This document shows positions 46,102-53,561 of a stretch of 56,174 nucleotides of DNA, in pieces (within the stretch, counting starts at the first letter, position 1; every line of letters starts with the position of its first letter). The notes beneath the pieces are model-generated. The model saw only the letters and a program-made list of their open reading frames with translations. It was not told the DNA's origin and did not search any database. A program made the position numbers and the translations under genes. Source of the stretch: CAZJFH01 sp964545205 (GTDB lineage Bacteria; Pseudomonadota; Alphaproteobacteria; Rhodospirillales; Magnetospirillaceae); contig CAZJFH010000029.1 in NCBI GenBank assembly GCA_964545205.1, positions 1 through 56,174 on the forward strand, read 5' to 3'.

Positions 46102-47546
46102 GTTGGGCGCATGGGATGGCCGGATACCCACCCTTTTCCGCAGGATGCGCCGCGATGCCCGAGCGCCGCGCCAGGATGATCGCCGGCCGGCTTCGGACGG
46201 TTTCGAGCCCGGCCCGCCGCGCCGTCGCCGCGCGGCCGCCGCCATGCGTCCGGCTGCGGCCGAAAAGGCAGCACCAGCAAGCGCTTGAGCGCGACCTGGC
46301 GCGGATCGCGATAGGCCGGGACGCCGATCTCGACCGCCTCCTGGGGCACGTCGAGACGCAAGGTTCCGTGCAGGACGTCCCACACCGTCAGCCCGCTCGA
46401 CCAGTTCGACGCCGTCTCCTCGGGAACGGTCGAATGGTGGATTCCATGCATGCGAGGTGTGACAATTAGCCGCACCAGGATGCGCTCGGCGGCGAGCGGC
46501 AGCCGCAGGTTGGAATGCTGGAACAGGATCGACAGCAACGTCGCCGTCTGCCAGACCGAGAGCGCCCGCGGCGAGGTGCCGATCAGCGCCACCTGCGCCG
46601 CCCGCCACGGCACCGACAGCGCCAGCTCGCCGGCATGGAAGCGCAGCGCCGTGCTGGCGGTCAGGTCGAGATCGGCGTGATGGACGACGTGGAAGCGCCA
46701 CAGCAGCGGCACGCGATGGGTCAGGATGTGCCACAGGAACAGGGTGTAGTCCATCAGCGCCACGGCCAGCAGATCCTCGGCCCAGGGCGGCAGCCCGAGC
46801 CGCTTGACCAGCCCCCGGCGGCGGCGCTGCACGGTCTCGGCCAGCGGCTCGACGACCGGCTTCTCGACCAGGCTCAAGGTGACGGCGCTGAGCGCCAGGA
46901 CGCCGAGATTGCGCCGGTCATGGCGTCCCGGCGCTTCGACGAAAGGGCGCAGCGGCCTCCGCCGTTCGAGCCACAGCAGGGTGCCGACCGCACCCAGCGC
47001 CAACGCGCCGGACAGCCAGCCCGGCAGTCGCCGCATCTGGCCGTCGCGGCGCGCGGGCGGTCGCGCCGCCATCTCGCCCAGCCGGCCCGACCGCGCCACG
47101 CCCCGCGACTCCACGTAGCCGCGCACCGTACGGCGATAGCCCTCGGCGGCGTAGTCGACGTTCAGCCGCCGGGCCAGCGCCAGCGCGGCCTCGCCGCTCA
47201 GGCCCTCGCGGAGGGCGTGCTCGACCACCGCGAAGGTGCCCGAGCGCTTGCCGCCGGTGCAATGGACGTAGACCGGCCGCGGCAGGCGCGCCATGGCGCC
47301 GTGGAAATCGTCGAGCATGTCGGGCGCGATGGCGCCGCTGGGCACCGGCAGGTTGACGTAGGCCATGCCGCGGCGTTTCACCGCGGCGGCCTCCTCGGCC
47401 ACCGACAGGCCCTCGTGATCCTCGTCCGGCCGGCGCAGGTCGACGACGGCGCCGAAGCCGCCGCGCGCCAGCGCCGCGATCTCGTCGCGGTCCGGCTCGC
47501 CGAGCCCCACCGCCATGTCGCGGCCGAGCGGAAACGCCTCTCGCAT
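46098..47546 (-). CDS. fusion of DUF442-like phosphatase and fatty-acid hydroxylase/sterol desaturase-like domain
   Basis: 482 residues. Residues about 10-155 form a dual-specificity-phosphatase-like domain with VHCTGGKRSG (Cys96, Arg101; a Cys-x4-Arg loop, as in the DUF442/Blh type). A linker and membrane helices follow, then a di-iron hydroxylase domain: HILTH (273-277), HVVHH (286-290), HSN near 344 and HGIHH (367-371). The two parts are in one uninterrupted frame. The C-terminal 50 residues are basic and low-complexity. The ATG at 47546 lies five bases after GGGAGG; a GTG at 47552 overlaps that site. It is downstream of an acetolactate-synthase-like gene, probably cotranscribed. Confidence 0.78.
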   Translation of the reverse strand: MREAFPLGRDMAVGLGEPDRDEIAALARGGFGAVVDLRRPDEDHEGLSVAEEAAAVKRRGMAYVNLPVPSGAIAPDMLDDFHGAMARLPRPVYVHCTGGKRSGTFAVVEHALREGLSGEAALALARRLNVDYAAEGYRRTVRGYVESRGVARSGRLGEMAARPPARRDGQMRRLPGWLSGALALGAVGTLLWLERRRPLRPFVEAPGRHDRRNLGVLALSAVTLSLVEKPVVEPLAETVQRRRRGLVKRLGLPPWAEDLLAVALMDYTLFLWHILTHRVPLLWRFHVVHHADLDLTASTALRFHAGELALSVPWRAAQVALIGTSPRALSVWQTATLLSILFQHSNLRLPLAAERILVRLIVTPRMHGIHHSTVPEETASNWSSGLTVWDVLHGTLRLDVPQEAVEIGVPAYRDPRQVALKRLLVLPFRPQPDAWRRPRGDGAAGRARNRPKPAGDHPGAALGHRGASCGKGWVSGHPMRPT

Positions 47547-47606
47547 GCTCACCTCCCGCTTTTGCCTCTGCAGGAGTGAATGCGCGGAGCGGCGGCCTGT
47601 TCCGAG

Positions 47607-49283
47607 CTACCTGCCCAGCGCCTTGTCGCGGATCGCCGACAGGGTGGTGCGGGTGCTGATCGCCTCGGGGTCGATGCGCAGCTCGAGCAGCGACACCTTG
47701 CCGGCGGCGGCGGCGCGCTCGAAGGCGGGGGCGAAGTCCTCGGTCTTCGCGACCACCTCGCCATGGGCGCCGAACGAGCGCGCGAAGGCGGCGAAATCGG
47801 GGTTGGCGAGGTCGGTCGCCAGCACCCGGCCGGGATATTCGCGCTCCTGATGCATGCGGATGGTGCCGTACATGCCGTTGTTGACCAGCAGGATGATCGG
47901 GTCCAGCCCGTGCAGCACCGCCGTCGCCAGTTCCTGGCCGGTCATCAGGAAGTCGCCGTCCCCGGTCCAGCACACGACCATGCGGCCCGGCTCGGCCGCC
48001 TTGGCCGCCAGCGCCGCCGGCACGCCGTAGCCCATCGAGCCGTTGGTCGGCGCCAGCTGGCTGCGGTAGCCGCGGTAGCTGTGGAAGCGCTGGGTCCAGC
48101 CGGAATAGTTGCCGGCGCCGTTGGTGATCACGGCGTCGTCCGGCAGGCGACCGCGCAGGAAGGTCATCACCGCGCCCATGTCGAGGGCGCCCGGACACGG
48201 TCCCGGCCGCTGGTTGGCCTCGAACTCGCGGCGCGCCGCCGCCAGCCAGTCGGCCCAGGGCGCCGGGTCGACCTGGACCAGGCGCCGCAGCGCCGCCGCC
48301 GCCGCCGTCGCGCCGGCGGTCACCGCCAGGGCCGGCCGGTAGACCCGGCCGAGCTCCTCGCCGGCCGGATGGATGTGGACCAGCGCCTGGTCGGGCACCG
48401 GCGGACGCACCAGGGTGTAGCCGTTGGTGGTCATCTCGCCGAGGCGGGCGCCGACCACCAGCAGCAGGTCGGCGTCGCGGACCCGCTGGGCGAGCTGCGG
48501 CGACACCGAGGTGCCGAGCTCGCCGACATAGACCGGGCTGGCGTTGTCGACGTAGTCCTGGCAGCGGAACGACGCCGCCACCGGCAGGCCGCAGGCCTCG
48601 GCGAAGGCGGCGAAGTCGCGCGCCGCCGCGGCCGACCAGCCGCCGCCGCCGACGATCGCCAGCGGCCGCCGGGCGCCGCCCAGCAGCGCGCGCAGGCGGG
48701 CCAGGTCATCCGGCGACGGCTCGGCCTGCGCGACCGGCTGGGCGGGAATGTCGGCGACGGCGGCGGTCTCGGCCAGCACGTCCTCGGGCACCACCAGCAC
48801 CACCGGCCCCGGCCGGCCGCCGGCGGCGACAGCGAAGGCGCGCGCCACCGCCTCGGGCATGCGCGCGGCGGCATCGACCTCGAACACCGCCTTGGCCAGC
48901 GGCGCGTACATCAGCCGGTACTCGACCTCCTGGAACGCCTCGCGGCCGCGCATCGCCCGCTCGACCTGCCCGACCAGCAGCACCAGCGGCGTCGAGTCCT
49001 GGAACGCGGTGTGGATGCCGACCGAGGCGTTGCAGGCGCCCGGCCCGCGGGTGACGAAGCACACGCCGGGCCGTCCGGTCAGCTTGCCGTGCGCCTCGGC
49101 CATGTAGGCGGCGCCGCCTTCCTGGCGGCAGGTGATCAGCTTCAGCCGGTCGCGGCGGTCGTAGGCGGCGTCGAGGAACGGCAGATAGCTCTCGCCGGGA
49201 ACGCAGAACACCACGTCGACGCCCTGCCCGATCAGGGCATCGGCCAGGATCGCTCCGCCGGAGCGGGAATGCGGCTGGGTCAT
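47607..49283 (-). CDS. thiamine-diphosphate enzyme, acetolactate-synthase-like
   Basis: 558 residues with three TPP-family domains: PYR (catalytic Glu55 in TCRQEGGAAYMAEA), a central domain, and PP (TGDGDFLMTGQELATAV, then LLVNNGMYGTIR). It resembles the large-subunit-only, catabolic or oxalyl-CoA-decarboxylase-like branches and not anabolic IlvB: no small subunit (ilvH) is adjacent. The substrate is unknown. RBS GAGGAGG precedes the ATG at 49283. Confidence 0.82.
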   Translation of the reverse strand: MTQPHSRSGGAILADALIGQGVDVVFCVPGESYLPFLDAAYDRRDRLKLITCRQEGGAAYMAEAHGKLTGRPGVCFVTRGPGACNASVGIHTAFQDSTPLVLLVGQVERAMRGREAFQEVEYRLMYAPLAKAVFEVDAAARMPEAVARAFAVAAGGRPGPVVLVVPEDVLAETAAVADIPAQPVAQAEPSPDDLARLRALLGGARRPLAIVGGGGWSAAAARDFAAFAEACGLPVAASFRCQDYVDNASPVYVGELGTSVSPQLAQRVRDADLLLVVGARLGEMTTNGYTLVRPPVPDQALVHIHPAGEELGRVYRPALAVTAGATAAAAALRRLVQVDPAPWADWLAAARREFEANQRPGPCPGALDMGAVMTFLRGRLPDDAVITNGAGNYSGWTQRFHSYRGYRSQLAPTNGSMGYGVPAALAAKAAEPGRMVVCWTGDGDFLMTGQELATAVLHGLDPIILLVNNGMYGTIRMHQEREYPGRVLATDLANPDFAAFARSFGAHGEVVAKTEDFAPAFERAAAAGKVSLLELRIDPEAISTRTTLSAIRDKALGR

Positions 49284-49405
49284 GGTCCTCCTCGCGAACA
49301 GGGGGCGTCATGCTGCGACGCGGCGCGCGGCGGGTCAAGGGAACCGTCCCGCCGTCGCGGGTGTTTCGTCCTCATTCCATCGGCCCCATCGTCGGAGAGA
49401 CCACC

Positions 49406-49906
49406 ATGGTTCGAATCCTGCTGTTCGCCGCCCTCGTGGCCGCGCCCGCCGCCGCCGCCGCGCAGCAGCAACCGCCGCCGGTGCCGCCCCTCGTCCAGCA
49501 GGCGGAGCAGCCGCCCGCCGGCCAGCCGCCGACGGTCGAGCAGGCGCCGGACCAGATTCTGAGCATCGCTCGCGCGGAGCTGCGCCGCAGCGCCCTCGCG
49601 CTCAAGAAGGCCGGGGACATCGGCGGCGAGGCCGGGCGGCAGCAGGCCGCCGCGGCGCAGCAGGAGGCCGACGAGGCCCTGAAGCGGGTCGATCTGGCGC
49701 TGACGGAGCTTCAGGGCAACCCGGTCACCGACGAGGCGATGCAGGCGATCCGCAACGCGCTGATCGAACTGCAGAGCGCGCAGGAGGACGTGCGCACGCT
49801 GGAGGCCGAATCGCCGGACGCCGCCGTCCAGGCGCTGGAGGACCTGGAGCGGGCGACGTCGGAGGTCCAGGACAACATCCAGCTCGCCGAACAGCCGGAT
49901 CGCTAG
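49406..49906 (+). CDS. secreted coiled-coil protein, hypothetical
   Basis: 166 residues. Signal peptide (1 to about 18, ending AAA), a Pro/Gln-rich segment (QQQPPPVPPLVQQAEQPP), then one long amphipathic helical region (about 55-165, ARAELRRSALALKKAGD and EALKRVDLALTELQ). It could be a periplasmic structural protein. GGAGAG precedes the ATG at 49406. The stop shares CTAG with the convergent kinase gene. Confidence 0.6.
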   Translation: MVRILLFAALVAAPAAAAAQQQPPPVPPLVQQAEQPPAGQPPTVEQAPDQILSIARAELRRSALALKKAGDIGGEAGRQQAAAAQQEADEALKRVDLALTELQGNPVTDEAMQAIRNALIELQSAQEDVRTLEAESPDAAVQALEDLERATSEVQDNIQLAEQPDR

Positions 49907-50733
49907 GCCCGCGCGACCCGGACGGCGAACATCGAGCCCCGCCCCGGTCGCGACCGCACCATCACCTCGTGGCCGAGCAGCCGGCCGAGCCCGAGCACGA
50001 TGGCCAGGCCCAGGCCGACGCCCTCGTGATCGGCATCGAGGCGATTGTAGTCGTCGAAGACCAGATCGAGCTTGTCGGCGGGAATGCCGCGGCCGGTGTC
50101 CCAGACGCCGATCAGCAGGTCGCGGCCGCACGGCCGGCAGCCGATCAGGATGCCGCCGCGATCGGTGTAGCGGATGGCGTTGCTGACCAGGTTGCGCAGC
50201 ATGCGCTCGAGCAGGACGGGGTCGCTGCGCACGGCCCAACCGCTGGTTCGCAGCCGCAGCTCGAGGCCCTTCGCCGCCGCCTGGGTGGCCGCCTCGACCT
50301 CGATGCGCTCCAGCACGTCGCCGATCGCGAATTCGCCGACGCGCGCGACCATGCCGCCGGATTCCAGGGTCGAGAAGTCCAGCAGGTTGTCGAGCAGGCG
50401 GTGGCTGCTGGTCATCGCCTCGCCCAGCTTGCGCACCAGCGCCATGCTGCCGTCGCGGGAATCGAGCCGCTGCAGCAGCACGTCGTAGAGCAGCCGCATC
50501 GCCTGGAACGGCTGGCGCAGGTCGTGGCTGGCGGTGGCGAGGAACCGGGTTTTGGCGCGGCTGGCGGTCTCGGCGAGCCGGCAGTCCTCGGCCAGGCGCC
50601 GTTCGGCGGCCAGCCGGCGGTCGAGCTCGTATTCGAGCTGCCGGCAGCGGCTGCGCAACGCGGTGTTCTCGGCGACCAGATGGCCAAGCATCCGGCGCAG
50701 CTTCTCGGTTCGGTGGTCGGCGGCGATGCCCAC
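49903..50733 (-). CDS. soluble sensor histidine kinase
   Basis: 276 residues. No membrane helix and no recognised input domain; a coiled coil (about 8-60) leads to the H box SHDLRQPFQAM (His70), then the ATPase domain with LRNLVSNAIRYTD (N box), VWDTGRGIP (G1) and GVGLGLAIV (G2). The QPF in place of the usual TPL defines a subgroup also found in hybrid kinases. It could be controlled by a partner protein through the coiled coil. No response regulator is adjacent. The GTG start at 50733 follows GGAGG. Confidence 0.85.
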   Translation of the reverse strand: MGIAADHRTEKLRRMLGHLVAENTALRSRCRQLEYELDRRLAAERRLAEDCRLAETASRAKTRFLATASHDLRQPFQAMRLLYDVLLQRLDSRDGSMALVRKLGEAMTSSHRLLDNLLDFSTLESGGMVARVGEFAIGDVLERIEVEAATQAAAKGLELRLRTSGWAVRSDPVLLERMLRNLVSNAIRYTDRGGILIGCRPCGRDLLIGVWDTGRGIPADKLDLVFDDYNRLDADHEGVGLGLAIVLGLGRLLGHEVMVRSRPGRGSMFAVRVARA

Positions 50734-50853
50734 GGGCGCCTCCGTTCGGGTGCGGCGCCATTCTCCGCGAAGTCGCGTCCGGTTTTAAATATGCGTCCTC
50801 TATTGCTGGAGGCGTTACAGGGGAGGCAGACCAAAGCAATAGTCGGCGCGGGC

Positions 50854-50881
50854 TTGGCAACCTCCGCGGGTCGGGTATAAG
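50854..50881 (+). promoter_or_regulatory. promoter for a possibly leaderless mRNA
   Basis: TTGGCA (50854-50859), a 16-base spacer and TATAAG (50876-50881). The -10 ends seven bases before the ATG at 50888, so transcription would start at or next to the start codon. Confidence 0.5.
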
Positions 50882-50887
50882 GGCGGG

Positions 50888-51043
50888 ATGAACGACTCGC
50901 AGATCGGAATCGCCGTCGCCGCCGCCGCCATCGTGGCCGTCGCCGTCGCCCTGCACCGCCAGGGCGCCCTGGGCCGGAGCGGGATGGCCGCCGCCGTCGC
51001 CGCGGCCGTCGCGCTGGCCGGATTCCTGATCGCCACGCTCTGA
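50888..51043 (+). CDS. small two-helix membrane protein, 51 residues
   Basis: The product begins MNDSQIGIAVAAAAIVAVAV and has two hydrophobic helices (about 7-22 and 33-50) separated by the basic turn ALHRQGALGRSG, so it is likely a membrane hairpin. There is no ribosome-binding site, but a promoter ends directly before the ATG. It lies between two minus-strand signalling genes and is not in an operon. No family is recognised. Confidence 0.5.
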   Translation: MNDSQIGIAVAAAAIVAVAVALHRQGALGRSGMAAAVAAAVALAGFLIATL

Positions 51044-51052
51044 GCCCGTCGC

Positions 51053-53086
51053 TCAGGCGGTGCGGACGCCGTCGAGGAACACCTGCACGTTGGCCCGGAG
51101 CTGCTCCGACTGCGAGGCCAGCCCGCCGGAGGCCGTCAGCAGCCGGCCCGATGCCGCTCCGGTGGTGGCCGAGGCCTCGCGGACGACGGCCATGCTCCGG
51201 GTCACCTCCATTGTTCCGGAGGCCGCCTGCTGCACGTTTCGTGCGATCTCCTGGGTCGCGGCGCCTTGCTCCTCGACCGCCGCGGCGATGCCGTTGGAAA
51301 TCTGGCTGATCCGGGAGATGACGTCCGAGATCGCCACGATCACCCTGCTCACCTCCTGGGTCGTCGCCTGGATGCCGTTGATCTGCTGAGCGATCTCGCC
51401 CGTCGCCTTCGCGGTCTGGTTCGCCAGCGCCTTGACCTCGTTCGCGACCACCGCGAATCCCTTGCCGGCCTCGCCCGCGCGCGCCGCCTCGATGGTCGCG
51501 TTCAAGGCCAGGAGGTTGGTCTGCGAGGCGATGTCGTTGATCAGCCCGACGATGTCGCCGACCTTCTGCGAGTCGGTCGCCAGCCCCTGCACGACTTCCT
51601 GGGCCGCCGTGGCCTCGCTCACGGCATCGTTGCTGATGCCGGCGGCCTCCTGGACCTGACGCGAGATCTCGGTGATCGACGCGGTCAGTTCCTCCGCGGC
51701 CGTGGCGACGGTCTGCACGTTGGCCGAGGCCTGCTCGGCGGCGGCGGCGGCGACCGTGGACTGCTCGCTGCCGGTCTCGGCGGTCGACGACAGGCTTTCG
51801 GCGGTCTCATGGAGTTCGGAGCAAGCCCCGGACAGGCCTTCGACCATCGATCGCATCTGCGCGTCGAAATCCGAGATCAGGCGCTCGACGGTGTGCCGGC
51901 GGCGTTCCTTCTCCTCCTCGGCCAGCCGCTGCTCCTCGGCGATCCGATCCGCCTGAATGCGGTTTTCCCGGAACACCTCGACGGCGCGCGACATCTGTCC
52001 GACTTCGTCCTTCCACGCGATGCCCTCGATCGACACCGAGGTGTCGCCGCCGGCCAGCCGGCCCATGCATGCCGTGAGGCCGGCCAGCGGCCTGACGATG
52101 CTCCGGACGATCGCCATCGACAGCACCAGCGAGGCGCCCACCAGGATCAGGACCAGGGCGGAGGTCCACAGCAGCCGCCCTTCGGCGTCCCGGGCGAGGG
52201 CGTCGGCCGCGTCGCGCAGCAGTGCCGCGGCGGCGTCCTCCGCTTCCTTCAGCCGCTCGATGCGCGCGGTCGCCACCTCGAACCAGGCCGCGGCATCCAT
52301 CCCGGCGCCCGCCCCTTGCCGGCCGCTGTCGACGGCCGCCTTGCGGTAGCGCTCGATCTCGTCGGCGCTGACGGCAAGTCCCGCCGCAAGGCGATCGCGC
52401 ACGGCGGCGGGTGCGGTTTCGCCGACGCGGCGGAAGTACACGTCCTGTTCGGCGGCCTGGGCGAGAAGCTGGCGCATCCTTGCGGTGTCGAACCGATCCG
52501 CCGCGAAGCCGGCGCTGGCGATCGCCCGTTCACGCCCCGCCCGCTCCTTGCCGTGCAGAAGGTCCAGATACGCGTTCGCCAGCACCGAGATGCGGGCGTT
52601 GCTGCTGCTGTTCGCGATCGCGTTGACGATGCCGAGCAGACGATCGATCGCGGCCGTGTAGGTGCTCGCGGCATCGCCCGCCCCCAGGCGCAGCGCGTCG
52701 ACGCCGCGGCGCGTCTCCGCCAGGGCGTCGAGCGCGGCTTGCGCCGGACCGATCTTGTCGCGCAGCCCGCCGATGTTCCCGCCCGCCGCCGCGAAGGCCG
52801 CCGACGCCGCGTCCGTGCGCCCCCTCTGATCGCGGAGCCTGGCGCCGTAGGAGGTTCCGCCGGAGCCGATGAACAGAGCCGTGCTGCCGCGCTCGATCTG
52901 GAGTTGATGCACGAGATCGCTGATCACGGTCGCATACGATGCGAGCGATCTGATCGCCGAGGCCTCTTCGCGCTGGCTCCAGGCCTCGTGCATGGTGGCC
53001 GCCGACAGCCAAAGCAGGCCCAGCGTGGGAAAGGCGATGGCGATCAATATTCTGCGGCTGATCGCGATATTGGCCATGATCGGCAT
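51053..53086 (-). CDS. methyl-accepting chemotaxis protein with NIT-like sensor
   Basis: 677 residues. TM1 (about 10-28), a periplasmic helical NIT-like region (about 50-300, with LVHQLQIERGSTALFIGSGG), TM2 (about 305-327), HAMP, then the signalling domain with the conserved hairpin GLINDIASQTNLLALNATIE, split as GLINDIASQTNLLALN and ATIEAARAGEAG. NIT domains are implicated in sensing nitrate and nitrite. No CheB/CheR pentapeptide is evident. The start at 53086 follows GGGAGAGG; the frame is open to 53206. It is divergent from another NIT-type sensor. Confidence 0.87.
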   Translation of the reverse strand: MPIMANIAISRRILIAIAFPTLGLLWLSAATMHEAWSQREEASAIRSLASYATVISDLVHQLQIERGSTALFIGSGGTSYGARLRDQRGRTDAASAAFAAAGGNIGGLRDKIGPAQAALDALAETRRGVDALRLGAGDAASTYTAAIDRLLGIVNAIANSSSNARISVLANAYLDLLHGKERAGRERAIASAGFAADRFDTARMRQLLAQAAEQDVYFRRVGETAPAAVRDRLAAGLAVSADEIERYRKAAVDSGRQGAGAGMDAAAWFEVATARIERLKEAEDAAAALLRDAADALARDAEGRLLWTSALVLILVGASLVLSMAIVRSIVRPLAGLTACMGRLAGGDTSVSIEGIAWKDEVGQMSRAVEVFRENRIQADRIAEEQRLAEEEKERRRHTVERLISDFDAQMRSMVEGLSGACSELHETAESLSSTAETGSEQSTVAAAAAEQASANVQTVATAAEELTASITEISRQVQEAAGISNDAVSEATAAQEVVQGLATDSQKVGDIVGLINDIASQTNLLALNATIEAARAGEAGKGFAVVANEVKALANQTAKATGEIAQQINGIQATTQEVSRVIVAISDVISRISQISNGIAAAVEEQGAATQEIARNVQQAASGTMEVTRSMAVVREASATTGAASGRLLTASGGLASQSEQLRANVQVFLDGVRTA

Positions 53087-53561
53087 GATCGTCGATGTCC
53101 TCTCCCAAGAATTCCGGCGCGATCCGATGATCGGCAGACCGCCGGGCGGCGGCTTCGCCAGCTTTATTTCACAATTATTTGGTGCGGAGCTTATGCGGCG
53201 CGACACATTGTCGCAGCAAGAACATATTCCTCAATTGATACTCAATTCAGAAATTGTGCATCGCCGCGGACTGGGAGCGCCCTCGCCGGGCAGCGTGTCG
53301 CAAAATAAGTGCAGGCCTTTTACGGCGAACATTAGCGAGGATTTTCGACGAAATTTACCGGGATTGCCCCACGAAGGTTTGATGATGGCGCGGCGATGTT
53401 GCGAAATACATCACCATAAGCTACGGTTGCGGCGAAATGTCGCAGCCCTGGCCGAGGTGTGGTGGCGTCAAGGCCGGGCTCGGCAGCAACTCGAGCAGCC
53501 GCGGGCGGACGTCGATGAGGAAACAGCGGGTCGCTTCGCAGTATTCCCGGAGCTCGGCGCG
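53087..53561. promoter_or_regulatory. 475-base divergent control region between two sensor genes
   Basis: Unusually AT-rich for this genome (for example 53161-53260). It contains a palindrome GCGACA-CAT-TGTCGC at 53200-53214 and two further TGTCGCA half-sites at 53296-53302 and 53438-53444, all on the same strand as the right half. No ORF with coding character was found; the kinase frame is open through part of it, but that reading crosses the promoter region. Confidence 0.55.

Noticed and set aside
47607..49283. Anabolic acetolactate synthase (ilvB)
   Set aside because: No ilvH or ilvC neighbours, and several conserved segments differ. Kept as a general TPP enzyme.
53235..53248. TTGATACTCAATTC as an FNR-type site
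   Set aside because: Only the left half fits TTGAT. The right half does not match ATCAA.
52992..53561. An N-terminal extension of the PAS kinase to 52992
   Set aside because: It would run through the AT-rich divergent control region and overlap the chemoreceptor start. TM1 and homology begin after 53562.
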